DNA from: Nitrosomonas sp. JL21 | Lineage (GTDB): Bacteria; Pseudomonadota; Gammaproteobacteria; Burkholderiales; Nitrosomonadaceae | Assembly: GCF_009833095.1 (NCBI RefSeq) | Contig: NZ_QRCB01000028.1 | Coordinates: 35,240-99,239, forward strand | Direction: 5' to 3' | Length of the DNA stretch: 64,000 nucleotides | Shown here: positions 20,220 through 30,693 of the stretch, piece after piece | Position numbering within the stretch: position 1 is the first letter of the stretch | Layout: each line of letters begins with the position of its first letter | The notes under the pieces: model-generated | Seen by the model: only the letters and a program-made list of their open reading frames with translations | The model's database searches: none | Told to the model about the DNA's origin: nothing | Translations under genes and position numbers: made by a program

Positions 20220-20837
20220 ATGTCGATACGCGTAAAAGTATGTGGAATTACTCGGAGCGAGGATGCAAGGATTGCAGTGCAATCCGGCGTTGATGCCATT
20301 GGCTTCGTTTTCTGGCCGCACAGTTCACGGTATATTGACCCTCATTCAGCACGCCAGATCTGTGCTGAAATCCCGCCCTTCGTATGTACCGTCGGTGTGT
20401 ACGTCGATCCGGATATCCGCTGGGTGGAAGAGAGCGCTCGCGTTGCTCAGTTGAACTTGCTGCAGTTTCATGGTGATGAAACTCCTGAATTCTGTGCTCA
20501 ATTCTCCCAACCCTATATCAAAGCAATTCGAGTCAGGCCTGAGACAGATTTGCTACAATACGCTCAACGCTATGCGAGCGCGCGAGGGTTGCTGCTTGAT
20601 ACCTATGCCGAAAATATGCCGGGAGGCACCGGTCATACTTTTGATTGGCAACTCTTCCCCAGGCAATTGCCTTTGCCGCTCATTCTTTCCGGTGGCTTGA
20701 ATCCAGAGAATGTGACCGCAGCGATCAGACAAACTCAACCTTGGGGAGTCGATGTTTCCAGCGGTGTCGAAGCTGCAAAGGGAATCAAGGATGAAAAGAA
20801 AATTTTTGCTTTCATGCAAGGAGTCAAACAATTGTGA
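20220..20837 (+). CDS. trpF: Phosphoribosylanthranilate isomerase
   Basis: A TIM-barrel enzyme of 205 residues catalysing the third step of tryptophan synthesis, PRA to CdRP. Visible motifs: [12 protein letters not shown] with the catalytic cysteine, [30 protein letters not shown] with the catalytic aspartate, and [11 protein letters not shown]. The gene starts 13 bp after truA and overlaps trpB by 4 bp (GTGA), indicating translational coupling. Confidence 0.97.
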   Translation: MSIRVKVCGITRSEDARIAVQSGVDAIGFVFWPHSSRYIDPHSARQICAEIPPFVCTVGVYVDPDIRWVEESARVAQLNLLQFHGDETPEFCAQFSQPYIKAIRVRPETDLLQYAQRYASARGLLLDTYAENMPGGTGHTFDWQLFPRQLPLPLILSGGLNPENVTAAIRQTQPWGVDVSSGVEAAKGIKDEKKIFAFMQGVKQL

Positions 20838-22033
20838 ATGCTTATGATCTTCCCACAAGAAATGGCCATTTTGGGCCGTATGGAGGCATATTTGTCGCTG
20901 AAACATTGATTTCAGCATTGGAAGATCTGCGACAGCAGTATGAATTTTACCGTAACGATGCAGATTTCCAGGCCGAGTTTGCCTATGAATTAAAGCATTA
21001 TGTTGGACGGCCGAGTCCCATCTATCACGCCAAAAGATGGTCGGAGCATCTGGGCGGAGCACAGATATTGTTGAAACGTGAAGATCTGAATCACACGGGA
21101 GCACACAAGATCAACAATACTATCGGACAGGCATTATTGGCGCGACGCATGGGCAAAAAACGCGTCATTGCTGAAACCGGAGCGGGTCAGCATGGCGTGG
21201 CAAGCGCCACGGTGGCGGCGCGCTACGGCATGGAATGTGTTGTCTATATGGGTTCCGAGGACGTCAAGCGTCAGGCGACCAACGTATATCGCATGAAACT
21301 TCTCGGCGCAACGGTCATTCCCGTGGAATCCGGATCGCGGACATTAAAGGATGCGCTGAATGAAGCCATGCGGGATTGGGTTACGAATGTCGAAAATACC
21401 TTCTACATCATCGGCACAGTGGCCGGGCCTCATCCTTATCCGATGATGGTCAGGGATTTTCAGGCTGTGATCGGCAATGAAGCGAAGATACAAATGCAAG
21501 AAGACTTCCAGCGTCAACCGGATGCGCTTATTGCATGTGTCGGCGGAGGATCGAATGCGATCGGATTATTTTATCCCTATATTGATGACGCTGATGTCCG
21601 CTTGATTGGTGTCGAGGCGGCCGGCAGGGGCATCGATACGCATCAGCATGCAGCGACGTTATCGACGGGTAAACCGGGGGTATTGCATGGCAATCGCACT
21701 TATCTTATTCAGGATGAACATGGTCAAATTGTGGAGACGCATTCCATTTCAGCCGGGCTTGATTATCCTGGCGTAGGTCCGGAACACGCATGGCTGAAAG
21801 ATTCCGGACGCGCTGAATATGTCTCGATCACTGATGACGAAGCATTGGAAGCGTTTCATACGCTGTGCCGGTATGAAGGCATCATGCCAGCACTGGAGTC
21901 GAGCCATGCATTGGCGTATGCGGCCAAATTTGCACCTACCTTGCCGAAGGATGAGTTGTTGCTGGTTAATTTATCGGGCCGCGGTGACAAGGATATGGCG
22001 ACAGTCGCCCAAATGTCCGGAATCGATCTTTAG
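20834..22033 (+). CDS. trpB: Tryptophan synthase, beta subunit
   Basis: PLP enzyme (399 residues) joining indole and serine to tryptophan. It starts with GTG overlapping the trpF stop. The Schiff-base lysine is K92 in [17 protein letters not shown]. The phosphate-binding glycine loop is [13 protein letters not shown], preceded by [20 protein letters not shown]. The length and N-terminus ([16 protein letters not shown]) are those of the TrpB1 class, which works with TrpA. Confidence 0.98.
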   Translation: MNAYDLPTRNGHFGPYGGIFVAETLISALEDLRQQYEFYRNDADFQAEFAYELKHYVGRPSPIYHAKRWSEHLGGAQILLKREDLNHTGAHKINNTIGQALLARRMGKKRVIAETGAGQHGVASATVAARYGMECVVYMGSEDVKRQATNVYRMKLLGATVIPVESGSRTLKDALNEAMRDWVTNVENTFYIIGTVAGPHPYPMMVRDFQAVIGNEAKIQMQEDFQRQPDALIACVGGGSNAIGLFYPYIDDADVRLIGVEAAGRGIDTHQHAATLSTGKPGVLHGNRTYLIQDEHGQIVETHSISAGLDYPGVGPEHAWLKDSGRAEYVSITDDEALEAFHTLCRYEGIMPALESSHALAYAAKFAPTLPKDELLLVNLSGRGDKDMATVAQMSGIDL

Positions 22034-22095
22034 CGGTTTCGATCACCGTCAGTATTGATCTCTTTTCTGAATAAAATTAAAAACGGATTGTATAC

Positions 22096-22953
22096 ATGAG
22101 TCTTTTTGATTATTTGAGGAATATTTTTGGAGGAGACGGTAATGTTCAAAATATCCACCGTATCGCTACAACCTTTGATGCTTTAAAAAAACAACATCGA
22201 AAAGCGCTCATTCCGTTTATCACGGCCGGTGACCCCGATCCTGGCACGACGGTTCGGTTGATGGATCAACTGGTTAAATCCGGTGCTGATATCATTGAGC
22301 TGGGCGTGCCGTTTTCCGATCCGATGGCGGATGGCCCAACGATCCAGAGATCGTCCGAGCGGGCCTTGAAACATCATGTCAGCCTGGAGAATGTGCTGGA
22401 TATGGTGGCTGAATTCAGAACGACCAATAACAGCACGCCGGTGGTGCTGATGGGCTATGCGAATCCGGTTGAAGCATTGGGGTATGCGGCATTTGCGGCT
22501 AAAGCGAAAGCATGTGGTGTGGATGGCGTATTAATTGTTGATTATCCACCAGAAGAATCAGCAGAATGGGTAGCCTGTCTCGAGCAACATGGAATCGACG
22601 CGATCTTCCTATTGTCTCCGACCACCCCTCAAGCACGGATTGAGCAGGTGGCAAAAATGGCCAAGGGCTACGTCTACTATGTTTCGCTCAAAGGGGTCAC
22701 GGGTGCTTCTCATCTTAATCTCCAGAATGTCAGTGACATGCTGGCGCAATTACGGCGAACCATTTTACTTCCAATCGGCGTCGGATTCGGGATACGTGAT
22801 GGCGAAACAGCCCGGGCGGTGGCAGAGCTGGCCGATGCCGTAGTGGTCGGCAGCCGGATCATCGAGGAAATTGAGAAATCATCTGAAGCAGAGGTGTTGA
22901 ACAATGTTGGAAATTTGTTGATGACATTGCGAACAGCAATCGATGAACAATAA
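22096..22953 (+). CDS. trpA: Tryptophan synthase, alpha subunit (N-terminally extended)
   Basis: A TIM-barrel lyase releasing indole from indole-glycerol phosphate. The catalytic glutamate is E68 (IELGVPFSDPMADGPTIQ) and the second acid is in GVLIVDYPPEES. The protein is 285 residues, about 19 longer at the N-terminus than canonical TrpA, which normally begins at the RIATTFDALKKQ equivalent (residue about 23). No ATG, GTG or TTG lies at the canonical position: the codon there is ATC. The extension, MSLFDYLRNIFGGDG, is therefore probably translated. A strong GGAGGAG before an out-of-frame ATG at 22142 lies inside it. Confidence 0.93.
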   Translation: MSLFDYLRNIFGGDGNVQNIHRIATTFDALKKQHRKALIPFITAGDPDPGTTVRLMDQLVKSGADIIELGVPFSDPMADGPTIQRSSERALKHHVSLENVLDMVAEFRTTNNSTPVVLMGYANPVEALGYAAFAAKAKACGVDGVLIVDYPPEESAEWVACLEQHGIDAIFLLSPTTPQARIEQVAKMAKGYVYYVSLKGVTGASHLNLQNVSDMLAQLRRTILLPIGVGFGIRDGETARAVAELADAVVVGSRIIEEIEKSSEAEVLNNVGNLLMTLRTAIDEQ

Positions 22954-22987
22954 GTAACCATTAATACGGATTAGGGAAGTCGCACTC

Positions 22988-23857
22988 ATGAGTTGGTTTC
23001 AGAATATCATTCCACCAAAAATCAAACGTAAAGAAACTGGGGAAAAGAAAATGGTTCCTGAAGGTTTGTGGAGTAAATGCAGCACATGCGAAGCTGTTCT
23101 GTACTACACCGATTTGGCCAGGAATCTGAATGTATGTCCCAAGTGCGGTTATCATAATCGAATTTCTGCAAGAGCCCGCCTCGACTTGATGCTGGATGCC
23201 GACGGTCGGCAGGAGATCGGCGCCGAAGTGATTGCGACTGATATGCTCAAGTTCAAGGATAGCAAACGATATGTCGATCGTTTGATGCAAGCCAAGGAAA
23301 GCACGGAAGAAGATGATTCCTTGGTGGTGATGAAAGGAACCCTGAAACAGATGCCGGCGGTTGTTGCAGTGTTCGAATTCGGTTTTATGGGGGGCTCCAT
23401 GGGTTCTGTGGTTGGAGAACGTTTCGTTCGGGGAGTCGAAATGTGTCTCGACCAGCATTTGCCATTCATTTGCTTCAGCGCAAGTGGCGGTGCGCGGATG
23501 CAGGAGGGATTATTTTCTTTGATGCAAATGGCGAAAACAACCGCTGCGCTGACGCGATTGAGTCATCATAAGTTACCGTTCATTTCTGTCTTAACCGACC
23601 CAACGATGGGGGGCGTATCGGCAAGTTTCGCTTTTCTGGGCGATGTGGTCATTGCCGAACCTGGCGCATTGATCGGTTTTGCGGGTCCGCGGGTGATCGA
23701 GCAAACCGTACGGCAAACACTTCCCGATGGCTTTCAACGTGCTGAGTTCTTGCTGCAACATGGTGCGATTGATATGATTGTGGATCGGCGGCACATGCGC
23801 GACAAGATCGTCAATCTATGTACGCAACTGATGCGTGTTCATGTTCCAACTTCGTAA
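22988..23857 (+). CDS. accD: Acetyl-CoA carboxylase carboxyltransferase, beta subunit
   Basis: The zinc-ribbon-containing half of the carboxyltransferase that makes malonyl-CoA for fatty acid synthesis. Of 289 residues, C31, C34, C50 and C53 form the zinc finger (CSTC, then CPKC). The carboxyltransferase core contains [19 protein letters not shown] and the oxyanion-hole region [19 protein letters not shown]. Its AccA partner is not in the window. It follows trpA and precedes folC, a widespread arrangement. Confidence 0.97.
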   Translation: MSWFQNIIPPKIKRKETGEKKMVPEGLWSKCSTCEAVLYYTDLARNLNVCPKCGYHNRISARARLDLMLDADGRQEIGAEVIATDMLKFKDSKRYVDRLMQAKESTEEDDSLVVMKGTLKQMPAVVAVFEFGFMGGSMGSVVGERFVRGVEMCLDQHLPFICFSASGGARMQEGLFSLMQMAKTTAALTRLSHHKLPFISVLTDPTMGGVSASFAFLGDVVIAEPGALIGFAGPRVIEQTVRQTLPDGFQRAEFLLQHGAIDMIVDRRHMRDKIVNLCTQLMRVHVPTS

Positions 23858-23882
23858 ATATTGTTGTTCTTGATACTTGGAT

Positions 23883-25178
23883 ATGCATGCACCCAAGACT
23901 GCAGACGATTCCCTAGCAGACTGGTTAATTTATCTTGAATCGCTCCACCCCAAAATCATCGACATGGGTTTGGAGCGCATCGATCAAGTCCGGCGGGCGC
24001 TCGATTTAACGCCTCAGTTTCCGATCATCATAGTCGGCGGCACCAATGGCAAAGGCTCGGTATGTACGATGCTCGAATCGATTCTCTGGCGTGCCGGTTA
24101 CAAAGTTGGATGCTATACCTCGCCGCATTTGCTGCGTTATAACGAGCGTGTCAGGATCAACAAAACAGAAGTCGATGATGCCGGTTTTTGCCATGTATTT
24201 GAAAAAATCGAGGCGGCCAGGACTCAATGTCAGGTTTCACTGACATTCTTCGAATTCGGCACATTGGCCGCCGTGTCGTTATTCATCGACGCCGGTGTAG
24301 ATGTGGCAATTCTGGAAGTGGGTCTCGGCGGACGCCTGGACGCCGTCAATATTTTTGAACCGGATTGTTCTATACTGACGAATGTTGATCTTGATCATCA
24401 AGAATACCTCGGTGATACGCGTGAAGAAATAGGATTTGAAAAAGCTGCGATTTTCAGAAACCTTACCCCTGCAATTTATGCCGAAACCGATGTTCCCAAA
24501 TCTGTCAGCCGTCAGGTAGCGGCGATTGGAGCAAATTTTTTTCAGTTTTCGAAGGATTTCGGTTTTTTCAAAAAGAACCAGCAATGGGATTTCTGGGGGC
24601 CGAGAGGCTCACGCCGTTCTTTGCCATTGCCGGCATTGCGGGGCGACCGGCAATTGCACAATGCCAGTGCGTGTCTGGCGGCTCTGGATACGTTGAACGA
24701 AATGTTGCCGGTCAGCATGAATGCGATACGTCAGGGATTAACCGAAGCGGTAATACCCGGCAGGTTTCAGGTAATTTCAACGCAACCGTTGATTATTCTG
24801 GACGTCGCACATAATACCGGGGCTGCGGCGGTATTATCCGAAAATCTAACGGCAACCAAGCCCAGCGGGAAGACATACGCTGTTTTTTCGATGCTGCACG
24901 ATAAAGATATTGGCGGGGTAGTCAGCCTGCTCAAAAACGATATCGACTATTGGCTGGTATCAACGTTATCCATATCTCGCGCAGCGTCGGCGGAGACGCT
25001 GGTGGAAGAGATTCGGAAAGCCGGTATTTCTTCAGAGAATGAAGCAGTTCGTCAGTTTGCGGATTGTGTAGCGGCATTTGTTTTTGCCTGTGAACGTGCC
25101 AGCAAAAATGATAGAATTTGCGTTTTTGGATCTTTCTATACGGTGAGTGACGTGTTGCGGTATCTGAATACTCATTAA
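23883..25178 (+). CDS. folC: Dihydrofolate synthase/folylpolyglutamate synthase
   Basis: A Mur-ligase-fold enzyme that adds the first glutamate to dihydropteroate and then extends folate polyglutamate chains. The ATP-binding P-loop is GGTNGKGSVCTMLES near residue 52, followed by TSPHLLRYNERVRIN. The second domain has the signature LDVAHNTGAAAVLSENL. The ATG at 23883 gives 431 residues and is preferred to a TTG six bases upstream. It lies 25 bp after accD and 25 bp before the SPOR gene. Confidence 0.95.
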   Translation: MHAPKTADDSLADWLIYLESLHPKIIDMGLERIDQVRRALDLTPQFPIIIVGGTNGKGSVCTMLESILWRAGYKVGCYTSPHLLRYNERVRINKTEVDDAGFCHVFEKIEAARTQCQVSLTFFEFGTLAAVSLFIDAGVDVAILEVGLGGRLDAVNIFEPDCSILTNVDLDHQEYLGDTREEIGFEKAAIFRNLTPAIYAETDVPKSVSRQVAAIGANFFQFSKDFGFFKKNQQWDFWGPRGSRRSLPLPALRGDRQLHNASACLAALDTLNEMLPVSMNAIRQGLTEAVIPGRFQVISTQPLIILDVAHNTGAAAVLSENLTATKPSGKTYAVFSMLHDKDIGGVVSLLKNDIDYWLVSTLSISRAASAETLVEEIRKAGISSENEAVRQFADCVAAFVFACERASKNDRICVFGSFYTVSDVLRYLNTH

Positions 25179-25203
25179 CCTACGTGACAATCGGATATTT
25201 CAA

Positions 25204-25884
25204 ATGACTAAAAATATCAGCGAAGAAGAGCTTTTACTGAGAAAACGTGCAAGAAGGCGTTTGGTTGGGGCAATTGTTCTCGTCATTTTCTCCATCATTG
25301 TCCTGCCTCTGATTTTTGATGATCCCAAAATCGGTCATGAACCGCACGAAATAGCCATCAATTTACCCCCGTCCGGGAAAGACAATGATGCATCGCCAGC
25401 AGCGACCGTGGAAGATCAAACCGGGTCCGATCTTTCAGGTAGAACGGCTCCGTTCACGGATCAGGATGATCCATCCAAGACTGATCAACAGGATGGCGAT
25501 GAAATTGCTGAATGGCTGAATGGCCGCAAACGAATTCCCATTCCGGGCGTTAAACCCAAAATTGAACCTAAGCAGATCACTGAAACGAAAGCGCCTGTAG
25601 CACAGTCCACGACAGCGAGTGCAGCTCATATTCCCTCAGTTGCCGGTGAGACTTCGAAAGGATTCGTAATCCAGCTTGGCGCATTTTCTGATCAATCAAA
25701 AGCCAGGCAGCAAGTTGAAAATCTCATTACAAACGGATTCAAGGCTTATACGGAAACACTTAAAACAGGTGGCACCGAGGTTACGCGCGTAAGAATTGGC
25801 TCATTTGCAAACCGTGCTGAAGCCGAGAATGAATTGAAGAAATTGAAGAAACTTGGATTTGACGGTGTGGTCGCTTCCAAGTAG
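25204..25884 (+). CDS. dedD: SPOR-domain membrane protein, DedD-like
   Basis: A 226-residue bitopic protein: a short cytoplasmic basic segment, one transmembrane helix (VGAIVLVIFSIIVLPLIF, about residues 22-39), a flexible acidic and Pro/Thr-rich periplasmic linker, and a C-terminal SPOR domain at about 150-226 (GFVIQLGAFSDQSKARQQVE, then VRIGSFANRAEAENELKKLKK). SPOR domains bind denuded septal peptidoglycan, so a cell-division role is likely. The folC-dedD-cvpA-purF order is conserved in proteobacteria. Confidence 0.9.
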   Translation: MTKNISEEELLLRKRARRRLVGAIVLVIFSIIVLPLIFDDPKIGHEPHEIAINLPPSGKDNDASPAATVEDQTGSDLSGRTAPFTDQDDPSKTDQQDGDEIAEWLNGRKRIPIPGVKPKIEPKQITETKAPVAQSTTASAAHIPSVAGETSKGFVIQLGAFSDQSKARQQVENLITNGFKAYTETLKTGGTEVTRVRIGSFANRAEAENELKKLKKLGFDGVVASK

Positions 25885-25975
25885 ATACAGATACTGTAAA
25901 AATTAGCCAATGGCTTTGTTCTGGCAGAATGATGAGTAATTTTTTCACTGAGAAAAAGGCCATAGCCATCTATCA

Positions 25976-26491
25976 ATGACTGTTTTTGATTACATCGTTT
26001 GTGGAATTTTTCTAGTTTCCATTGCCTTGAGCATCCTTAGAGGGTTGGTTCGAGAGACCCTATCCATAGCGGGCTGGGTCGTAGCATTCATCATCGCGGG
26101 AGCTTATGCAGCAAATTTCGAACCCTTCATTCCCGCTGAAATATCAGGAGAGACGTTGAGAGTATCGATCGCTTTCGTCCTGGCATTTCTTTCGGTGTTA
26201 TTGATGACGGCACTCCTCACGATGCTGCTGACGACATTGATAAAAGGAATTGGATTGGGATTTATCGATCGATTGCTGGGTTCGGTCTTTGGTTTTTTGA
26301 GAGCATTGATCATTGTTACGCTGATCGTCTTGATTGCCGGATTGACTACGATTCCTAATCAGATTTTTTGGCGCCAGGCTGCATTGAGCCGCCCGCTGGA
26401 GGCGATCGCGATACAGGTGTTGCCTTGGCTACCTGACGATTTATCAAAACGGATTAGTTATGAAAGAAAAGAAGGCGCTTCTTATCCCTGA
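25976..26491 (+). CDS. cvpA: CvpA family membrane protein
   Basis: A 171-residue inner-membrane protein with four predicted helices. It begins MTVFDYIVCGIFLVSIALS, with RGLVRETLSIAGWVVAF and the loop GFIDRLLGSVFGFLRA, which are CvpA landmarks. Relatives are needed for colicin V export and for bile or envelope stress tolerance in enterics; the molecular function is uncertain. It lies 89 bp upstream of purF, its usual partner. Confidence 0.93.
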   Translation: MTVFDYIVCGIFLVSIALSILRGLVRETLSIAGWVVAFIIAGAYAANFEPFIPAEISGETLRVSIAFVLAFLSVLLMTALLTMLLTTLIKGIGLGFIDRLLGSVFGFLRALIIVTLIVLIAGLTTIPNQIFWRQAALSRPLEAIAIQVLPWLPDDLSKRISYERKEGASYP

Positions 26492-26579
26492 TTCCCAAAA
26501 GCGGGGAGTAGCCTTAAAATTGTCTTGTCTGATAGTGATATCGCTTAACTAAAAAGAGCAAAATTTACGGAGTTTTTCT

Positions 26580-28094
26580 ATGTGTGGAATTCTCGGCATT
26601 GTCGCACAATCACCGGCCAATCAATTACTCTACGATGGGCTCTTAATGTTGCAGCACCGTGGACAGGATGCGAGTGGTATTGTAACGGCGCAAGGTAATA
26701 CGTTCCATATGCACAAGGGTTGTGGCCTGGTGCGCGATGTATTTCGCACCCGAGATATGCGGGCGCTTACCGGAAACATGGGCATAGGTCACGTCCGTTA
26801 TCCCACTGCAGGATCTGCGAGCTCGCCCGCCGAAGCACAGCCTTTTTATGTGAATTCTCCTTTTGGCATCGTCCTGGGTCACAATGGTAATTTAACGAAC
26901 GCTTCACAATTGAGCGAGGAGTTGTTTAAAGCGGATTTGAGGCATGTCAATACCAACTCTGACTCGGAAGTGTTATTGAATGTGCTGGCGCATGAATTGC
27001 AGGCGAGTACACAAAATTATCAACTGGATCCTGATGCGATTTTTGCTGCAGTGTCCGGAGTTCACAAACGGTGTAAAGGTGCCTATGCCGCGGTTGCGAT
27101 GATTGCCGGTTATGGCCTGCTGGCTTTTCGTGATCCACATGGCATACGACCTCTGGTCTTTGGCGTCATTGAGAATGAGCTGGGCAATGAATACTTAGTG
27201 GCGTCAGAAAGTGTTGCTTTGGATACGCTGGGCTTCAAGCTGATCCGTGATGTTAAGCCTGGGGAAGCGATTTTTATTGATGAGGCCGGAAACTTATACA
27301 ATAAGCAGTGCGCCCCCAGTCATTCCTTGAATCCGTGCATTTTTGAGTATGTCTACTTGGCGCGTCCTGACTCGGTCATTGATGGCATTTCAGTCTATGA
27401 GACACGATTGAACATGGGCGAATCTCTGGCAGAGAAAATCAAGGCGTCGATGCATCATCTTGATATTGATGTGGTTATCCCGATACCGGACTCAAGCCGT
27501 CCGAGTGCCTTGCAGCTTGCCAATCAGCTGGGTGTGAATTTCCGCGAAGGATTCGTCAAGAATCGCTACGTGGGTCGAACGTTCATCATGCCGGGTCAGC
27601 AACAGCGCCGTAAATCGGTGCGGCAAAAATTGAATGCCATGAGTATCGAATTTCGTGGCAAGAATGTGATGCTTGTCGATGACTCAATCGTACGCGGTAC
27701 GACGAGCCGTGAAATTGTTCAGATGGCCCGCGAAGCGGGAGCCAATAAAATCTTTTTTGCGTCGGCAGCTCCGCCCGTTCGGTATCCTAATGTGTATGGC
27801 ATTGATATGCCCACCCGCCAAGAACTGATTGCCACTGACCGCGACAATGAAGAGATTTGCCGCGAAATTGGCGCTGATGATCTTATTTTCCAGGACTTGG
27901 AGGCTCTCAAGCTGGCAGTTTCCAAGTTATCGCCGAGTGTCAAAAAATTTGAAACCTCCTGCTTTGATGGCGTGTACATTACCGGAGATGTCACTTCTGA
28001 ATATTTGCGTACGATCGAGCAACAACGAACCACTAATTCTCCGTTGTCGCGCGCTCGATCCAACACTCAACTCGATTTAAGTCTGGTGGTCTGA
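26580..28094 (+). CDS. purF: Amidophosphoribosyltransferase
   Basis: This enzyme catalyses the first committed step of purine synthesis, PRPP plus glutamine to phosphoribosylamine. The N-terminal class II glutaminase has nucleophile C2 ([10 protein letters not shown]). The PRTase domain has the PRPP-binding signature [25 protein letters not shown] near residue 362. The length of 504 residues is typical of the E. coli type. Preceded by cvpA and followed by metZ. Confidence 0.98.
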   Translation: MCGILGIVAQSPANQLLYDGLLMLQHRGQDASGIVTAQGNTFHMHKGCGLVRDVFRTRDMRALTGNMGIGHVRYPTAGSASSPAEAQPFYVNSPFGIVLGHNGNLTNASQLSEELFKADLRHVNTNSDSEVLLNVLAHELQASTQNYQLDPDAIFAAVSGVHKRCKGAYAAVAMIAGYGLLAFRDPHGIRPLVFGVIENELGNEYLVASESVALDTLGFKLIRDVKPGEAIFIDEAGNLYNKQCAPSHSLNPCIFEYVYLARPDSVIDGISVYETRLNMGESLAEKIKASMHHLDIDVVIPIPDSSRPSALQLANQLGVNFREGFVKNRYVGRTFIMPGQQQRRKSVRQKLNAMSIEFRGKNVMLVDDSIVRGTTSREIVQMAREAGANKIFFASAAPPVRYPNVYGIDMPTRQELIATDRDNEEICREIGADDLIFQDLEALKLAVSKLSPSVKKFETSCFDGVYITGDVTSEYLRTIEQQRTTNSPLSRARSNTQLDLSLVV

Positions 28095-28210
28095 GCTTTA
28101 CCATCTATGAGCACGCGCTTGTTCCAGAATGGCGGAAATAACGCCTGTAAATCAATATCTTTCTCAATCAGAGCGATTTCTCTATTCATACTTCCAGAGG
28201 TTCTATAGCC

Positions 28211-29383
28211 ATGTCCGATCAATTGCGACCAGAAACACTCGCGCTTCATACCGGAATTCATCGCAGTCAATTCAATGAGCACTCTGAAGCGATGTATTTG
28301 ACATCCAGTTTTGTTTTCGATAGCGCTGCTCAGGCTGCTGCGCGTTTTGCCGGGAATGAGGCCGGAAATATTTATTCGCGCTTTACAAACCCTACAGTAA
28401 CTGCCTTTGAAGAACGTTTGGCGGTACTGGAAAACGCCGAGACTTGTATTGCCACGTCTTCGGGCATGTCGGCAATCTTGGCGTGTGTGATGGGTTTGTT
28501 ATCGGCGGGTGATCATATCGTGGCGTCACGCAGCCTTTTTGGTGCAACAGTAAATCTGTTCAACAATATATTGAAGAAATTCAATATCGAGACTACCTTT
28601 GTATCAGCAACGGATGCGAGTGCATGGGAGAATGCTGTTCGGCCGAATACCAAGCTGTTCTTCTTGGAGACTCCGTCCAATCCGCTGACGGAAATTTCAG
28701 ATATCGCCGAATTGGCACGGATAGCCAAAAAAGCCAATAGCTGGCTGGTGGTTGATAATTGCTTTTGTACTCCCATTTTGCAGAAACCGCTCGAGCTTGG
28801 CGCGGATATCGTGATTCATTCCGCAACCAAATATCTGGACGGTCAGGGTAGAGTGCTGGGCGGTGCCGTGCTGGGTCAACGGGATTTATTGATGGATGGC
28901 GGTATTTATGGTTTCTTGCGCACTGCCGGACCCACATTGAGCGCATTCAATGCCTGGGTGATTCTGAAAGGGTTGGAAACGCTCACCGTTCGTATGGAAA
29001 CCCATGCGCGGAACGCTTTGCAAATGGCTCAGTGGCTCGAATCGCAGTCCAATGTCACGCGCGTGTTCTATCCCGGCTTGATGTCACACCCTCAGCATGA
29101 CTTGGCGAAGCGCCAACAGCGATCTGGCGGAGGGATTGTGACGTTCGAAGTGAAGGGAGGCAAGGATGCGGCCTGGCATGTCATTGATTCGACGCGGCTG
29201 ATCTCGATCACTGCAAATCTGGGCGATGCAAAAAGCACATTGACGCACCCAGCTACCACAACCCATGCGCGCATCAGTCAGGAGGCTCGTGATGCTGCCG
29301 GGATATCCGATGGATTGCTGCGAATCGCGGTTGGGTTGGAGGCGGTACAGGATCTGCAGGACGATTTGGCCCGCGGACTGTAA
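28211..29383 (+). CDS. metZ: O-succinylhomoserine sulfhydrylase
   Basis: A PLP enzyme of the Cys/Met metabolism family (390 residues) making homocysteine directly from O-succinylhomoserine and sulfide. The Schiff-base lysine lies in IHSATKYLDGQGRVLGGAV. The N-terminus (LRPETLALHTGIHRSQFNEHS) and the purF-metZ linkage, common in beta- and gammaproteobacteria, favour MetZ over MetB or MetC. It is located 116 bp after purF. Confidence 0.93.
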   Translation: MSDQLRPETLALHTGIHRSQFNEHSEAMYLTSSFVFDSAAQAAARFAGNEAGNIYSRFTNPTVTAFEERLAVLENAETCIATSSGMSAILACVMGLLSAGDHIVASRSLFGATVNLFNNILKKFNIETTFVSATDASAWENAVRPNTKLFFLETPSNPLTEISDIAELARIAKKANSWLVVDNCFCTPILQKPLELGADIVIHSATKYLDGQGRVLGGAVLGQRDLLMDGGIYGFLRTAGPTLSAFNAWVILKGLETLTVRMETHARNALQMAQWLESQSNVTRVFYPGLMSHPQHDLAKRQQRSGGGIVTFEVKGGKDAAWHVIDSTRLISITANLGDAKSTLTHPATTTHARISQEARDAAGISDGLLRIAVGLEAVQDLQDDLARGL

Positions 29384-29410
29384 GAAGTCGTGTGAACAAC
29401 GAGAAACTGG

Positions 29411-29902
29411 TTAAACCACCTCCGCCTTCTCGATAATCACGTCTTCAATTGGAACATTTTGATGTCCGGCGTGATCTCCGGTTTTTACCTTCTTGATTTT
29501 GTCAACGATATCCTGACCTTCGATGACTTTTCCGAAAACACAGTAACCGTAGCCCTGAGGCGTCGAGGATTTGTAATTCAAGAATCCATTGTTGGTTACA
29601 TTAATGAAGAATTGAGCTGTTGCCGAATGTACATCGGCAGTACGGGCCATTGCGATGGTATAGGCGTCATTCTTCAATCCGTTGGCTGCTTCATTCTGGA
29701 TCGGCACTTGGGTTTTTTTCTGTTTCATTCCCGGCTCGAACCCGCCCCCTTGAATCATGAAGTCATCAATGACGCGATGAAATAGCGTGTTATCGTAAAA
29801 TCCGCTGCTCACGTAATTGAGGAAGTTATTAACGGTTTCTGGTGCTTTGCCACTATCGAGCTCAAGTGTGATGACACCATAATTGGTTTGTAATCTAACC
29901 AT
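29411..29902 (-). CDS. ppiB: Cytoplasmic cyclophilin-type peptidyl-prolyl isomerase
   Basis: A 163-residue cyclophilin without a signal peptide ([20 protein letters not shown]), acting as a prolyl isomerase in protein folding. The active-site motif [18 protein letters not shown] is at about residues 41-58, and [17 protein letters not shown] at about 86-102 is intact. It lies 34 bp downstream of a second, exported cyclophilin on the same strand, so the two look like a tandem duplication transcribed together. Confidence 0.93.
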   Translation of the reverse strand: MVRLQTNYGVITLELDSGKAPETVNNFLNYVSSGFYDNTLFHRVIDDFMIQGGGFEPGMKQKKTQVPIQNEAANGLKNDAYTIAMARTADVHSATAQFFINVTNNGFLNYKSSTPQGYGYCVFGKVIEGQDIVDKIKKVKTGDHAGHQNVPIEDVIIEKAEVV

Positions 29903-29936
29903 ATCTGTCCTTTGATGATTTAGAATTTTTAGAAGC

Positions 29937-30515
29937 TTATGGATGATCCGCCAGCTTGGTCATCGTTTCAATAATTACCGTGCTTTTGGGGACATCAGTT
30001 GCGAAAGGACCCGCCGACCCTGTGGGTAGAGAAGCAATTTTCTGAACGACATCGATTCCACTGATGACTTTGCCAAATACGGTATAACCATAACCGCTTT
30101 GAGTAGGCGCTTTATGGTTCAGGAACTCGTTATTGGCAACATTAATGAAGAACTGTGCTGTTGCGGAATGGGGATCGGATGTTCGCGCCATCGCAAGGGA
30201 ACCCATTTCATTTTTTAGACCATTCGCAGCTTCATTCTGGATGGGCGAACGGGTGGGTTTCTGTTTCAATGCCGTGTCGAAACCACCGCCCTGAATCATG
30301 AAGTTAGGGATGACGCGATGAAAAATCGTATTGTTATAAAATCTATCTTCTACATAGCGCATAAAATTTTCAACAGTCTTGGGGGCTTTATCAGGATAAA
30401 GCTCCAGAACCATATTTCCCATATTTGTTTTCATTTCGACTTTGATGCTTGTTGCGGCTGCATTCAAAGCGAACAAAAATAACATTAAAAAAGTTAAAAA
30501 TCGGCAAAATTGCAT
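29937..30515 (-). CDS. Exported cyclophilin-type peptidyl-prolyl isomerase
   Basis: A 192-residue cyclophilin (PpiA-like). I place the start at 30515, giving [23 protein letters not shown], a clear signal peptide; the open frame runs further upstream but the extra 27 residues look unlike a protein N-terminus. The catalytic stretch [20 protein letters not shown] and [18 protein letters not shown] are intact. It is probably periplasmic. Its upstream region is shared with divergently transcribed cysS. Confidence 0.88.
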   Translation of the reverse strand: MQFCRFLTFLMLFLFALNAAATSIKVEMKTNMGNMVLELYPDKAPKTVENFMRYVEDRFYNNTIFHRVIPNFMIQGGGFDTALKQKPTRSPIQNEAANGLKNEMGSLAMARTSDPHSATAQFFINVANNEFLNHKAPTQSGYGYTVFGKVISGIDVVQKIASLPTGSAGPFATDVPKSTVIIETMTKLADHP

Positions 30516-30579
30516 GTGATTATTGAGCCCTGTTGGTGATGTAACGTGATAAAGGCAGAAGGGTTTCATAGCGGCGGTA

Positions 30580-30588
30580 TGGTATACT
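30580..30588 (+). promoter_or_regulatory. Possible extended -10 promoter of cysS
   Basis: The sequence TGGTATACT lies about 105 bp upstream of the cysS start on the plus strand and matches an extended -10 element. No good -35 is found at 16-18 bp spacing. It overlaps the region from which the divergent cyclophilin gene is transcribed. Confidence 0.35.
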
Positions 30589-30693
30589 CCCTCCACACTA
30601 TGCGCTGTAAATCTAACCCTAATCTCTGGAAACTTCCGGATTCTATCAAGAAGTTAAGTAGTTCTACAATGTTATCTGATCATATCCTTGGTT

